Below are positions 1 through 9,987 of a DNA stretch of 64,000 nt, in pieces (the stretch's first letter is position 1; each line of letters begins with the position of its first letter). The notes beneath the pieces were generated by a model, which made no database searches, had not been told where the DNA came from, and worked only from the letters and a program-made list of their open reading frames with translations. The stretch is taken from assembly GCA_963716925.1 (NCBI GenBank), contig CAVQUX010000025.1, forward strand, positions 1-64,000, written 5' to 3'. Source of the stretch: DAISKN01 sp963716925. GTDB taxonomy: Bacteria; Acidobacteriota; Vicinamibacteria; Marinacidobacterales; SMYC01. A program made the position numbers and the translations under genes.

Positions 1-93
1 CGTCGGTCCTTTTCATTTTATTATAGGCCATAGAAAGGGCTTGTCAAGAAAAGGGGAATCAGATTAAGATAAATTTTTTTATAAGGGGGGGCT

Positions 94-476
94 ATGAAAT
101 TCTGGAAAAGGGAAAATAAGGAAGGGGAATCCCCGCGAAAAACCAAAGCTTTTTGGATTTTCTGAAGGCCGCCCGAGTGGAAATGGAAGGGTTAATGGCC
201 CAAGATGCGGATTGGTTTTATCAACTGCCCTATAAGGGGGCCATGTCCAAGGAAGCGGCCAAAAATCTGGAGATCGAAAAAAGGGCCATCTGGCGCCGGG
301 TGATTTACGATGCCAACAGGAGCAAATTGACCGGACTTCGCTGGGAGACCCGGGGCGACGACCGGGCTGTTGCGACTGTCAAAAGATGGAAGGCCGGATT
401 TTTTCTTTGGCAGAATATGATGCCCTTGAATCAAAGGGTGATGCATTTGGATGCCGATGTAATCTGGTGTCGGTGA
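94..476 (+). pseudogene. Hypothetical protein, frameshifted
   Basis: A small gene of unknown function. An ATG at 94 follows a G-rich stretch that could serve as ribosome binding site and opens a lysine-rich reading frame that stops after about 24 codons. A second frame beginning at a TTG at 153 continues smoothly for 107 codons. The two probably form one product of about 125 residues broken by a one-base error at the T/A-rich run near 150. The C-terminal part is rich in Trp, Arg and Lys and has no signal peptide or membrane segment. I do not recognise a family. It belongs to the lower-GC block at the left end, not to the Acidobacteriota-like remainder. Confidence 0.4.
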
Positions 477-500
477 GAGAGTAAAAAAAATTCAGTTCGG

Positions 501-569
501 AGTTAAGAGTTCGGAGAAAAGACCTATTAAATTCATGATCCTTCTACTCCGAACTCCGAACTCTCAACT
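501..569. repeat. Inverted repeat built from TTCGGAGT units
   Basis: Arms 501-516 and 554-569 are complementary at 15 of 16 positions, and both sides carry further partial copies of a TTCGGAGTT-like unit. It lies in the 128-bp gap between the hypothetical gene and the PP-loop gene. It could form a hairpin in RNA, but there is no clear T-run for an intrinsic terminator. Nothing like it occurs in the rest of the window, which supports a different origin for the left end. Confidence 0.6.
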
Positions 570-604
570 CTTAGCGCATTTTAGATTCTTAAGCACAGGT
601 GTTC

Positions 605-1577
605 ATGAAACGTAATATTAAAGCAATTGGATTACTCTCGGGAGGTCTGGACAGTATGCTGGCCGCCCGGATCATTTTGGAACAGGGGATCAACGTCCAG
701 GGGATTTCCTTTATGACCCCCTTTTTCGGACCCGAAAAGGCTGAGTGCGTCTATCGAAAATCCCTTTAAAAGTGTTGGATATTACCCAGGAGCATTGGGA
801 CATGCTCCGCCACCCCAGATATGGCTACGGCAAAGGGATGAACCCCTGTATCGATTGTCATGCCCTCATGGTCCGAGTCGGGGAGTGGATGGAGAAGAGG
901 GGGGTTGACTTCCTCTTCACCGGAGACAGTCTTGGCCCAAGGCCTTTTTCTAGATGAGGTCTTTCGGGCGTGGAGTCTTCGGGTTGATCGACCGCATCCT
1001 GGCTTTTTGAAACAGTGCCCTTTTTGCTGCCGGAAACCAGGCCCGAGCAGGAAGGCCTGGTGGACCGCTCCCGCCTTTTGGATCTCCACGGTCGGTCTCG
1101 AAAAAGGCAGATGGCCCTGGCCAAGGATTATGGGCTTAATGACTATCCCGCCCCGGCCGGTGAACTCTGTCCACGGACCCCATTTTTTCCATACGTTTAA
1201 AAGAATTGTTTTCTCACTCGAATGAACCTCAAATAAGGGAAGTGGAATTGCTCAAAACGGGCCGTCATTTTCGACTTAACCCGGAGGTCAAATGCATCAT
1301 CGGCCGGAACAAAAGGGAAAATGAATTTATCGAAAAATGGGCGGTCCATGAAGATGGCGGTCCTGGGCTTATGGGATATCCCGGACCCATGGCCCTGGCC
1401 CTGGGCCGGATTGAAGAATCAGGGGATTGGGAACGATTCGCCCAACTCTGTCTGACCTATAGCGATGCCCCGAAAGACTGTACTGTCCTGGTGCAATTGG
1501 GACAAGGGGATCGGTTGTGGAAGATCGAAACAACCAAGAAGCCCAAGGAATTTTTCAGGGAGTGGTTGATTCAATAT
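605..1577 (+). pseudogene. PP-loop ATPase, tRNA thiouridylase-like, frameshifted
   Basis: This locus encodes an N-type ATP pyrophosphatase related to tRNA 2-thiolation enzymes. The start at 605 gives an N-terminus with the PP-loop signature SGGLDS at residues ~13-18. Further conserved blocks follow in other frames: a CIDCHALM motif near 852-875 with two candidate catalytic cysteines, a RSRLLDLHGRSRKRQM-like block near 1066-1110, and a C-terminal domain from about 1206. At least four frame changes (near 765, 945, 1015 and 1200) separate these blocks, so the sequence as given cannot make the protein. The order and completeness of the blocks suggest sequencing error rather than decay. The 3' end runs into the next gene without a visible stop because of another indel around 1577. 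Confidence 0.6.
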
Positions 1578-2252
1578 GCCCCTATCGAACTTAAAGACGT
1601 CACCAAATCATATCCGACCGAGGCCGGAGAAGTTCGCGCCCTTCAAGGGATCAATCTGTCCGTTGATCCCGGGGAACTTATCATCCTTTCCGGGAGAAGC
1701 GGCTGCGGAAAACGACCCTAATGTGATCGGCGGTTTGGACCGGCCGACGACGGGAGAGGTTTGGATCGGGACAGGGATATCTGCGCCTGCAACGGGAAAA
1801 AGAAATACTCTTTTCGGCGGCGGGAGGTGGGAACTGTCTTTCAGTCCTTTAATTTGATTCCCATGTCTTACTGGAGAAGAAAATATCGCCCTGCCCCGTT
1901 GGTTGGACGGCATTTCCTCCGAGGGAACCGGACCTCAGGTGGAAAGCCTTTTACAGCAGATGGGACTCAGCCAGCGTAGAAAACACCGCCCCCATGAACT
2001 GTCGGGCGGTGAACAGCAGCGGGTGGCTATTGCCCGGTCCTTGACGAATCCCCCAGGGTTATTCTGGCCGATGAACCCACGGGAAACCTCGATTCACAGA
2101 CCGGTCTTCAGGTCCTCTCGGTATTGGCCGAATTAAACCGGAATCAAGGGCAAGCCATTATAATTGCCACCCACTCCCGGGAGGCCGATGACTTGGCCAA
2201 TCGCATCATTCAATTGAAAGACGGGAAAATCCTTTCGGCCACCGGGGCCTGA
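1576..2252 (+). pseudogene. ABC transporter ATP-binding protein, LolD/MacB type, frameshifted
   Basis: The ATPase subunit of an export-type ABC transporter of the LolD/MacB family. The order of motifs is complete: Walker A (GRSGCGK, about 1690-1715), Q-loop region (VGTVFQSFNLIP, about 1828-1863), signature LSGGEQQRV (about 1999-2025), Walker B with ADEPTGNLDSQTG (about 2066-2105) and the switch His (IIATHSREAD, about 2158-2188). These lie in different frames, requiring at least four single-base corrections. The length of about 225 residues fits the family. A start of a permease follows at 2282, as usual for such operons. Confidence 0.7.
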
Positions 2253-2281
2253 TTCTTTGGCTCAATGTTGAAAGGGGAAAT

Positions 2282-2318
2282 ATGACGTTCCCTTATGATC
2301 GCTAAAATTTATCCTCTT
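2282..2318 (+). pseudogene. Start of a permease gene cut off at the contig junction
   Basis: Thirty bases after the ABC ATPase an ATG preceded by GGGGAAA opens MTFPYD and, after a one-base slip, AKIY, which resembles the cytoplasmic N-terminus of FtsX/MacB-type permeases that usually follow such ATPases. The reading is lost at about 2311-2321, where base composition changes abruptly. Only about 12 codons exist, so the identification rests mainly on position. Confidence 0.35.
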
Positions 2319-2488
2319 CCGTGCGGCGCCGAGGGAGACGGAGTGCCATCGAGCGCGGGCTCGTCCCAGGAAAGCGTATAGACCCGGCCTCCGGTGACGA
2401 TGAGATCGGCGACCTCGTCCGGAGCGGGCGGCGCGCAGGAGAAGGCGAGAACGAGGAACGCAAGCCAGAAGAGGCGATTACAATTCAT
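2319..2488 (-). CDS. Amidohydrolase-family lipoprotein, N-terminal fragment
   Basis: Reading the minus strand from the ATG at 2488 gives a lipoprotein signal peptide (MNCNRLFWLAFLVLAFSCAP) with Cys18 as the probable lipidation site, followed by the ADLIVTGGRVYTL block. That block is the usual first beta-strand of metal-dependent amidohydrolases of the YtcJ/imidazolonepropionase type. The frame is open until the low-GC boundary near 2318 and then hits a stop in the foreign sequence. The metal-binding HxH motif and catalytic domain are therefore missing. It is divergent from the FAH-family gene at 2531. The truncation coincides with the composition change and is probably an assembly break rather than a real deletion. 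Confidence 0.65.
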
Positions 2489-2530
2489 GGCGGGCGTGAT
2501 TATACTTCCTCTCCATCAGGAGGACATTCG

Positions 2531-3569
2531 ATGAGATTCCGACCCCTCGCCGTGATCCTGGCTCTGGTTTCGATGGGCTGCGGTCGCGCCCAGACCGCCG
2601 TCTCCGACAAGCCCGAGACCCCGTTCAAGCTCGCGACCTACGAGGGCCGCGTGGGCCTGGTTCTCGGTGAGACCCTCCTGGACATCGGCGCCGCCAACGA
2701 GCACCTCGTCCGCGAGGCGGGCCTTCCCCCGCTCGAGATTCCGAAAGAGATGCGGGCCCTCATCGAGAGCTACGACCGGGTGAAGCCGCGACTCTACCAG
2801 ATGGCGAACTTCTTCAATGGAAAGACGGACGGGCTCGCCTTCGCCACGAACGCCGCTTCGGCCAGGATCGAAGCGCCCATCCAGTATCCCTGGAATCTCC
2901 TGATGGCGGCGGCGAACTACCAGTCCCACGCGGCGGAGATGAATACCGCGGTCAAGGTGAACACCGATACCGAAATGCCGTTCCTGTTCGCGAAATCTCC
3001 CCGCTCCTGCATCATCGGAACCGGTGAGCCCTATTTCATTCCCGAAGGCCGCGAGAGCATCGACTGGGAGGGTGAGCTCGGAGTGGTGATCGGAAAGCCC
3101 GCCCTCGAGGTCCCGCTCGAGAGCGCCCTCGACTACGTCTTCGGATTCACCGCGATCTACGACGTGAGCGATCGCGGACGACAGGCGCGGGAGAACCCGA
3201 TCTTCCAGGGCCCCGACTGGTTCTCGGGAAAGAGCCGCGACCGCGCCGCTCCCATGGGACCCTACATCACCCCCATCGAGTTCCTTCCGAACCACGCGAA
3301 CCTCCGGATCGTGACCAAGGTGGGCGACCGCGTGGTCCAGGACGGCAACACCAAAGATTTGATCTACGACAGCCGGCGCCTCGTGTACCACATCAGCAAC
3401 ATCCTCACGCTCTATCCGGGCGACGTGATCGGGACCGGAACGCCCGACGGGGTCGGCGCGGGACGAAAGCCGCCCGGAGTTCCTGAAGCCGGGGGACGTC
3501 GTCAGCGTCGAGATCGAGGGCATCGGAACGCTGGTGACTCCGATTCAGGCCTCTCAGCCGGCGTCTTGA
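2531..3569 (+). CDS. Fumarylacetoacetate hydrolase family lipoprotein, one frameshift
   Basis: A member of the FAH superfamily, which hydrolyses or decarboxylates beta-diketo acids with a Mg2+/Mn2+ site. The start at 2531 follows AGGAGG with good spacing, and gives a lipoprotein-like signal peptide ending at Cys16 in SMGC. The core shows NYQSHAAE, the acidic metal-binding segment DWEGELGVVIGK at about residues 178-189, the FTAIYDVSDR strand, and the GDVIGTGTPDGVG loop near residue 300. One extra base near 3475 in a C/G run breaks the C-terminus; correcting it gives PEFLKPGDVVSVEIEGIG and a stop at 3567-3569, matching the family's usual end. Export of a FAH protein is unusual, as most are cytoplasmic. 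Substrate unknown. Confidence 0.8.
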
Positions 3570-3592
3570 AGCGGCCGGTTCCTTGACACGGA

Positions 3593-5572
3593 ATGCGGGC
3601 GTTCGTCCTCCTCCTGCTGGCGGCACTTCCTGGAGCCGCCTCGGCCGGGGGTGAGACGGAACCGCAGATAGCGGGTTTTCCTCCGGAGTCGCTCGCCTAT
3701 CGAGCGCGTTTCGTCGGCTCGGAGAAGTGCGGAGCTTGCCATACCGAGCACTTCCGGCAGTACCAGAGCCACCCCATGGCGCTCACGGCACGCGCCGTCA
3801 CTCCCGAGAACGTCGGGCTCTGGTTCGCGGAGGAGCGTCTGAAGAAACCCGTCGTCTGGACCGCGAGCCCGAAGATGGAAGCTCCCCGATATCGCGCGGC
3901 TTCGGAGGGCGTCGTCCTCGAATCGGGAAGTCGCTCGGTGCGGGTCGGTGCCGTTCTCGGCTCGGGGGCCCGGGGCTTCACTCCTATCAGCGCGGAGCCG
4001 AACCGGTCCATTCGCGAGCTGCGGCTTTCCTTCTCCGCCCCTCACGACACCTGGCTCATCACTCCGGGCTCGGAGCGGGAGCGCGACCCGCTGGGAACCC
4101 TCGATTCGGTAGAGCAGTCCCGCGACTGTCTCGAATGCCACGGGACTCTCCTCGTCTGGCAGGACGACGTTCTCGATTTCGAAGAATCGAGTCTCGGGAT
4201 TCAGTGCGAACGCTGCCACGGTCCCGGGAGCGCGCACGTGGAGGCGGTGGAGGCGGGCAATCCTTCGTCGATCTTCAATCCCGGCGAGCTGAGAGCGGAC
4301 CAGCAAGTCGAGTTCTGCGGCCAGTGTCACCGGCAGCCGTTCGACATCGACCCGCTCGCCGCCATGAGCCGCCACCCGTCGATCGCGCGACACGCGGGGG
4401 CCGGGTTGATGCTGAGCGCCTGCTTTCGCCGCTCGCCGCAGGAAACTACGATCACCTGCCTCGATTGCCACGATCCGCACCGCGACCGCGAGACCGCCGC
4501 CCGGACGTCCTGCCTTCGCTGCCATGCCAGTCCCGAGCAGGATCATCGCTCCCAGGCGATTGGCTCCTCGGCGGACTGCGTTTCCTGTCACATGCCCGTC
4601 GAGGAGAAGAGCCTCATGGGCGTGGGGTTCACGGATCACTGGATACGCCGCCCGGGCTCGCCCGCTCCCGTCGATTCCTTCGAGCGGGAGGAATACCTCG
4701 AGTACCTCGAGGGCAGCTACCGCCGCGGGTCCGAGAGGCCCCGCCTCGGCCCGGAGAAAAACGCCCAGCTCGGCGTCGGCCTCGCCGAAATCCAGTTCGC
4801 GCGGCAAAGCCGCGAGATCGCGTTCCGGACGCTCGAAGCCGCTCTCTCCTTTTCCCCGAGCTATACGCAGAGACTTCGGGCCGCAGCCCTCTATCGTGAA
4901 GCGGGCCGGTTCTCGGAAGCGGTCGGCGTGCTCGAACGTGCCATCGCGAGTGAGCCCGAGCGTTTCGAAGCGTTCTACCAGCAGGGAGAGCTATTCCAGC
5001 AGCAGGGGAAACTCTACGACGCGGCAGCGCGCTACCGGCGTGCGCTCGAGCTCAATCCCGGCTCCGCCGTCGCCCACAACAGCCTCGGGAGCGTCCTCGG
5101 TTCCCAGGGAAACTTCGAGGAAGCGCTCGTCCACTTCGAGAGGGCCATAGCGCTCGATTCTTCCTATCCCGAGGCGCACAGCAACATGGGACTGGCGCTC
5201 CAGCGGCTGGGCCGGCTCGACGAAGCTCGCGTTCAGCTCGAAGAAGCCCTCGCCGCCAGGCCCGATCGGCCCGTCGTCCAGAACGCTCTCGCCCGGATAC
5301 TCGCCACCCATCCCGACGCGAGCCGGCGCAACCCCGAGGAAGCGGTACGCCTCGCGGACCGCGCCGCGGAGCTCACGGGATACGAGAACCCCGCGATCCT
5401 CGACACCCTCGCGGCCGCCTACGCTTCCGCGGGGAACTTCGAGAAAGCGGTGGCGGTGGCGGAGGAGGCGATTCGCCGCGCTCCCGAAGAAGGGCCGCTG
5501 GCGGAGCAGGTGCGCGCGCGTCTGAATCTCTACCGCGAGAAGAAGCCGTACGTCGAGGCTCCGCGGAACTGA
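3593..5572 (+). CDS. Heptaheme cytochrome c with C-terminal TPR repeats
   Basis: A secreted multiheme c-type cytochrome fused to a tetratricopeptide domain, 659 residues. A signal peptide occupies residues 1-19. Seven CxxCH heme-binding motifs lie near residues 46, 179, 205, 242, 289, 307 and 329 (CGACH, CLECH, CERCH, CGQCH, CLDCH, CLRCH, CVSCH). From about residue 395 to the end there are at least five TPR units (for example the AVAHNSLGSVLGSQGNFEEA helix pair). The first half resembles the cytochrome c554/NrfA-like multiheme fold seen in acidobacterial TPR-cytochromes. The likely role is periplasmic electron transfer, with the TPRs binding a partner. It follows the FAH gene by 23 bases, so the two may be cotranscribed. 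The frame is intact. Confidence 0.85.
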   Translation: MRAFVLLLLAALPGAASAGGETEPQIAGFPPESLAYRARFVGSEKCGACHTEHFRQYQSHPMALTARAVTPENVGLWFAEERLKKPVVWTASPKMEAPRYRAASEGVVLESGSRSVRVGAVLGSGARGFTPISAEPNRSIRELRLSFSAPHDTWLITPGSERERDPLGTLDSVEQSRDCLECHGTLLVWQDDVLDFEESSLGIQCERCHGPGSAHVEAVEAGNPSSIFNPGELRADQQVEFCGQCHRQPFDIDPLAAMSRHPSIARHAGAGLMLSACFRRSPQETTITCLDCHDPHRDRETAARTSCLRCHASPEQDHRSQAIGSSADCVSCHMPVEEKSLMGVGFTDHWIRRPGSPAPVDSFEREEYLEYLEGSYRRGSERPRLGPEKNAQLGVGLAEIQFARQSREIAFRTLEAALSFSPSYTQRLRAAALYREAGRFSEAVGVLERAIASEPERFEAFYQQGELFQQQGKLYDAAARYRRALELNPGSAVAHNSLGSVLGSQGNFEEALVHFERAIALDSSYPEAHSNMGLALQRLGRLDEARVQLEEALAARPDRPVVQNALARILATHPDASRRNPEEAVRLADRAAELTGYENPAILDTLAAAYASAGNFEKAVAVAEEAIRRAPEEGPLAEQVRARLNLYREKKPYVEAPRN

Positions 5573-5573
5573 A

Positions 5574-7801
5574 TCACCGCATCACGAAACCGTCCGCGCC
5601 CTCCCGAATGTGGAGCGAACCCTCGATCGGTACGTCCCGGAACGTCTGAGTGACGTCGGACGTGGGCCAGTAGATCTCGAGGAGCTCGACCTTCTCCGCT
5701 TTCCCAAGGCCGATGGTCTGTTCGAGGGGGTTCGCGCCGAAAGAGCCTCCGCTGTTGACCCACTTGTAGACGGATCGGCTCTTTCCGGCCTCCGCCACCT
5801 GCACCCGAATCCGGGCCCCGATGGCGGACCGGTTCGAACTCACTCCGGTGAGCTCGACTACGAGGAACCGGTTCCCGAATCCCGGATTGCGGTAGAGGCT
5901 GTTGAAGAAGCGATCTCCGGCGAGGGCTCCGCCCATCTGCTCGAAGACGTCCTGGTCGCCGTCGCGATCGAAGTCGGCGAAGACCACGGCATGGCCTTTC
6001 TGCAGGTTGCCGAAGCCCCCGGCGGTGGTCACGTCGGAGAAGCGTCTCGCCGGAGCGGTTGTGGTACATCAGATTCGGCATGAGAGCGACGTAGGGCGGG
6101 TACCCCGTGCCCAGGTAGAAGTCGAGATAGCCGTCGTTGTCGAGGTCTCCGAAGTTCGCGCCCATGGGAGCGCTGGGCCGCATCAGGTTGCGCTCCCGGG
6201 TGACGTCGCGGAAGCCGCCCTTGTCCGTCGCCCTCGTAGAGACATGCCCTTTCGGCGTCCGTCTCGAGCCCGAGGTAGCTCGCCGCCAGATCCTCGATCA
6301 GGGCGTGCGTAGGCCGCGACGTAGATGTCGAGGACCCCGTCGTTGTTGTAATCCCAGAACCAGGTGGGGAAGCTCACTTCGGGACGGGTGACCCCCAGGG
6401 AGGGCGCCACGTCGGTGAACGTGCCGTCGCGGTTGTTGTGATAGAGGCGATTGTCGCCGTCGAGGTTCGACACGTAGATGTCGGGGAATCGATCGGCGTC
6501 GTAGTCGCCGCAGATCACGCCCTTGCCGCAGTGATCGTTGGTCACCCCGGCGGCGGAGGCGATCTCGTCGAACGTCCCGTCTCCGTGGTTGCGGAAGAGC
6601 TGGGAGGGAGCTTTGAAGTCCGGACTGCTCTCGATCCCCACGTACAGGTCGAGGTCGCCGTCGTTGTCGAAGTCGGCCCAGGAACGCGGTCTGGCTCGGG
6701 CTCAGCACCTCGCCCAGGCCGGCGTCGAAGGTGACGTCGGTGAACGTGCCGTCTCCGTTGTTCCGGAGAAGCGACTTCGGGTGGCGGCCGGCGGTCCCCA
6801 TCCACGCGCCCCGCAGCATCAGCACGTCCACGTCGCCGTCGTTGTCGTAGTCCGCCTGGACCATGTTGAGGCCGCCGAGGATCCCGGTGAGACCCGCCTC
6901 CCGGTCCGGTCGCGTGAAGGTTCCGTCGCGGTCGTTGAGAAAGAGGCGCAGGTCTGCCCGCGGGATCGTACGTCGACACCAGGAGGTCCAGGTAACCGTC
7001 GTCGTCGAAGTCGTCGACGACCACCCCGCCCGAGAGGTTGAAGGTGTCGAGGCCGGCCTGGCGGGCGACGTTCAGGAAACGCGGGAACGGCTCGTCGGAG
7101 GCGAAGCTCTCGGGAGGGATGCGGTACTCCGCCGGGACTTCGTCGGGATACTCGCCCACGGTCATGTAGGCGATGTTGAGGAGCCACAGCGCGGAGAGAT
7201 AGCCCGGGGTGTTCTTCTGGAGCGCGGGTCATGCGCTTCCTCGAAGTACGGCGATGGCTTTCCGCGATCCCTCCGGGAGCCGGTGAACCCCGTCGCCCCG
7301 AATCGGAAGAAGGCAGCTCTCGGCGTTGTGGTCGAGCGCGCAATTCTGGGTCTCTCCCCACCTCATGTAGGCGAACCCGAGGTTGAAGATGACGCGGGGC
7401 ACGATGCCTTCGTCGAGGTCGCGCTCCACCTTCGGCAGCAGCGCGTAGGCCAGCGACAGCGCGTCGATCGCCTCCCGCTCCCGCCCCAGCCGCTGCTCCG
7501 CTTCCCCGAGATTCAGGGAGAGCTCGAAGCGGTCGAAGTCGGGCGCCTCCGTCGGAAGCGCCGCCGCGCGCGCGCGGAGCTCGCGCGCCTTTCGATCGTT
7601 GAGCCAGTAGTGCTCCTCGGGCGCCCGATCCCGGATGTCGCGGAGCAGCTCGAGCATCCGCCGGTGCCCGGGAGTCTGCTCGTACAAGGGCCGGTCCCCG
7701 CCCGGATCCGCTGGCGCGTGGGACGCGTGGTCTTCGTGAGATTGCGATCCAAAGGCCGCTCCCGCGGCCGCGAGCAGCAGGATCCCGAAGAGGCCCGCCA
7801 T
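5574..7801 (-). pseudogene. CRTAC/ASPIC (UnbV-like) VCBS-repeat protein, multiple frameshifts
   Basis: A secreted protein with an N-terminal helical TPR-like part, FG-GAP/VCBS repeats and a C-terminal ASPIC/UnbV domain, about 740 residues when repaired. The start at 7801 gives a signal peptide (MAGLFGILLLAAAGAAFG). Repeats of the type DYDNDGDVDVLM and DFDDDGYLDLLV follow, each a calcium-binding beta-propeller blade. The ASPIC end is clear: GARIRVQ, NSGGSFGANPLEQTIGLG and IYWPTSDVTQTF, stopping at 5574. Breaks are visible near 7230, 6957, 6685, 6302, 6225 and 6045, so the frame as given is not translatable. It ends two bases from the convergent cytochrome gene. Families like this occur with TonB systems and c-type cytochromes; the precise role is unknown. 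Confidence 0.75.
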
Positions 7802-7805
7802 GGAA

Positions 7806-9940
7806 CTAGGGATTCTTGGCGAGCACGTCGAGGCGCATCTTCACCGCTTCCTGCTCGGGGTTCAGAGCGAGGGAGCGCTCGAAGGACTCCCGGGCCTTCT
7901 CGTGCTGCCCCAGGTTCTGATAGCTGTCGCCGAGGGCGTTCATCAGGGGCGCGTCCGGCGGTCGGAGAGAGATCGCCCGCTCCAGGTATCGCACCGCTTC
8001 TGGGAATTCGCTCTTCAGGTAGTGCGCGAGCCCCAGCCCTTCGACGACTTCCGGCTCGGCGGCATGGAGCTCCGCGAGAGGAGCCAGGAGCCCGAGCGCC
8101 TCGTCCGCTTTCCTCGAGTACAAGAGCACCGTCGCCAGCTTCCATCTCGCCGAGACCAGGTCGGGATTTCCCGCGGCAACCGATTCGCGGAGCGCCGCTT
8201 CCGCTTCCGCGATCTCGCCTCGCGCCAGGTGCTGCTGCCCTCGGGCCATCGCCAGGAGACCGGGGATTCTCGGTGTTGAAGCTGTGGCGAAAAACGAATC
8301 CCGCGCGGGCGATGGACGTACGCGGCGAGAGCGTCGAGATCGGCCGACCGTTCCGACGACCAGGCGACCGCTCTCGTCCAGGAGCTCCGCGCGGACCCGA
8401 TAGGTTCCCGCTTCGAGCCCCTTCAGGACGAAGGGCTCGATCGCCGCTCCACCCGGATAGGATCCGACTTGTTTTTCTCGAGGGGCGTAGCCGGGCTCTT
8501 CTCGTTCGAGAGCGTGAGGCGCAGCCGGTACTCGGGAGGCGCGTTCCAGGTCTGCGCCAGCACGTACGCCGTCTCGTCCTCAGTAAAGGTGCCGTCCATG
8601 GCGGGGTAGACGATCTCCTCGCCGAGCTGAAACACGCGGTGCAAATCGCGTCGCCGCCCCGCCGGCCGTGAGCTCCGTCTTGTGACCGATGAGGAGCCCG
8701 CCGAGCCCCGGACCCGAAGGCGCCGGCTCCACGTGCAGCTCGGACTCGTCCGCGGTGAACTGCTTCGTCGCGCGGTTCTTGAGGATGATGCTCAGCTTGT
8801 AGTCGCCGGGAAGAAGAGGAAAATCGTCATGGTAGGCGAAGGGCAGACCGGCGACCGACTGCATCTGGCTCTTGCTCAGCTCCACGTAGGGAGTGCTTTC
8901 CGAGACCGCGACCAGCTTGTCGCTCGCGTCCCGGACCTCGGCCGTCACTTCCAGCGTGGTGTAGAACGCGGTGGCGTCGTCGTTCGCCTGGAGCGAGAAG
9001 TTCTCGGGATCGAGCTCGACGCCGTAGTGGACGAAGGGAGTCTTCTCCGGGCCGATGAAGACGGCGTACGTACCGGCGGCTCGGCACGAACCGGAAAGAG
9101 TAGTCGGCGGTGACCTTGTCCTTGTAGCGAAGGTAGCCGTCGAGGTAATCGGTGTCCACCCCCCGCCTGCGGGACTCCTCGATGTTGGCGAGGACGTTTT
9201 CCACGTTCATGGGGACGCGGACGAACGTGGTGATGGGCTGCCGGGTGTTGCGGCCGGCGAGGAAGCTTCCCACCGGCTCGGTCAAATCCACGGTGAGGCT
9301 CGCCCGGGCCAGGTCCATCGAGACGATCTCCAGAGCGTCCACCGCCAGATTCTGGTTCGTGCGGTACCCGGGCCCGGAGCCGGCACGGAGCAGTGCCTCC
9401 GGGCCGTCCCCCATGGGGCTGTAGAGCTCGTACTCGCCGATGTCCTGCGGCTTGAAGAACACCAGGTTGAAGCGGGGAGGCTGCCCGAGCTTCGTGTCTC
9501 CGTTGTAGTACCAGACTTCGGTCGCAACGACTTCGTTCAGTCCGTCGAAGCGCTGAATCTCGTGAGGTTTTCCCAGGACGATCCAGAAATGCCCCATATC
9601 CGTCTTCCATCCGGGCCGGGGCGCGTCGCGGCTGAATATCCGGTTGGCGTACTCGAGCCTCTTGTAGTGCTCTTCCTTGAACTCGTTGGCGGGGCTGGCC
9701 GGGTCCGGGTCGCGCCTCTCCCAGAAAGCCTCGACGAAGCGGGCGCGATCGTCGACGGTCGGAAGGGAGAGAAAGACCTCCCGCTCCTGGTCGGTGATGA
9801 TGTAGTTCACCTCCTCTTCGAACCACTTGCGGTGGACGGGAGTCGAGCTTCTCGACGCGATCGTCGGCGGAAAGGAAGCTCGCGACTCCAAAGAGAACGA
9901 GGAGAATCGCTCGGTGCTGATGTTCATGGGGCAGTCCCAT
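7806..9940 (-). pseudogene. GWxTD-domain protein with C-terminal TPRs, frameshifted
   Basis: A secreted GWxTD-domain protein, a family named for the motif seen here as PGWKTDMG (about 9590-9620) and found mainly in Acidobacteriota and Bacteroidota; function unknown. The start at 9940 gives a signal peptide (AILLVLFGVASFLSA). A frame change near 9835 joins it to the conserved WFEEEVNYIITDQE segment. Then come the GWxTD domain, a beta-rich middle part, and from about 8250 a TPR region ending at 7806 (LARGEIAEAEAALRESVAAG and following). Other breaks lie near 9080, 8950, 8650, 8430 and 8270. About 710 residues when repaired. It sits four bases upstream of the CRTAC gene, so these genes probably form one operon. 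Confidence 0.7.
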
Positions 9941-9987
9941 TCTATACGTCCGCCGCGCGCCCGTTCAAACCGCGGCCAACGTGGATC

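Noticed and set aside
5610..6083. Plus-strand open frame opposite the ASPIC domain
   Set aside because: The ASPIC/UnbV signature on the minus strand is unmistakable, so this is a shadow frame.
5574..7801. Programmed frameshifting in the CRTAC gene
   Set aside because: The breaks are numerous, unrelated in sequence context and lack slippery heptamers; consensus error or decay is simpler.
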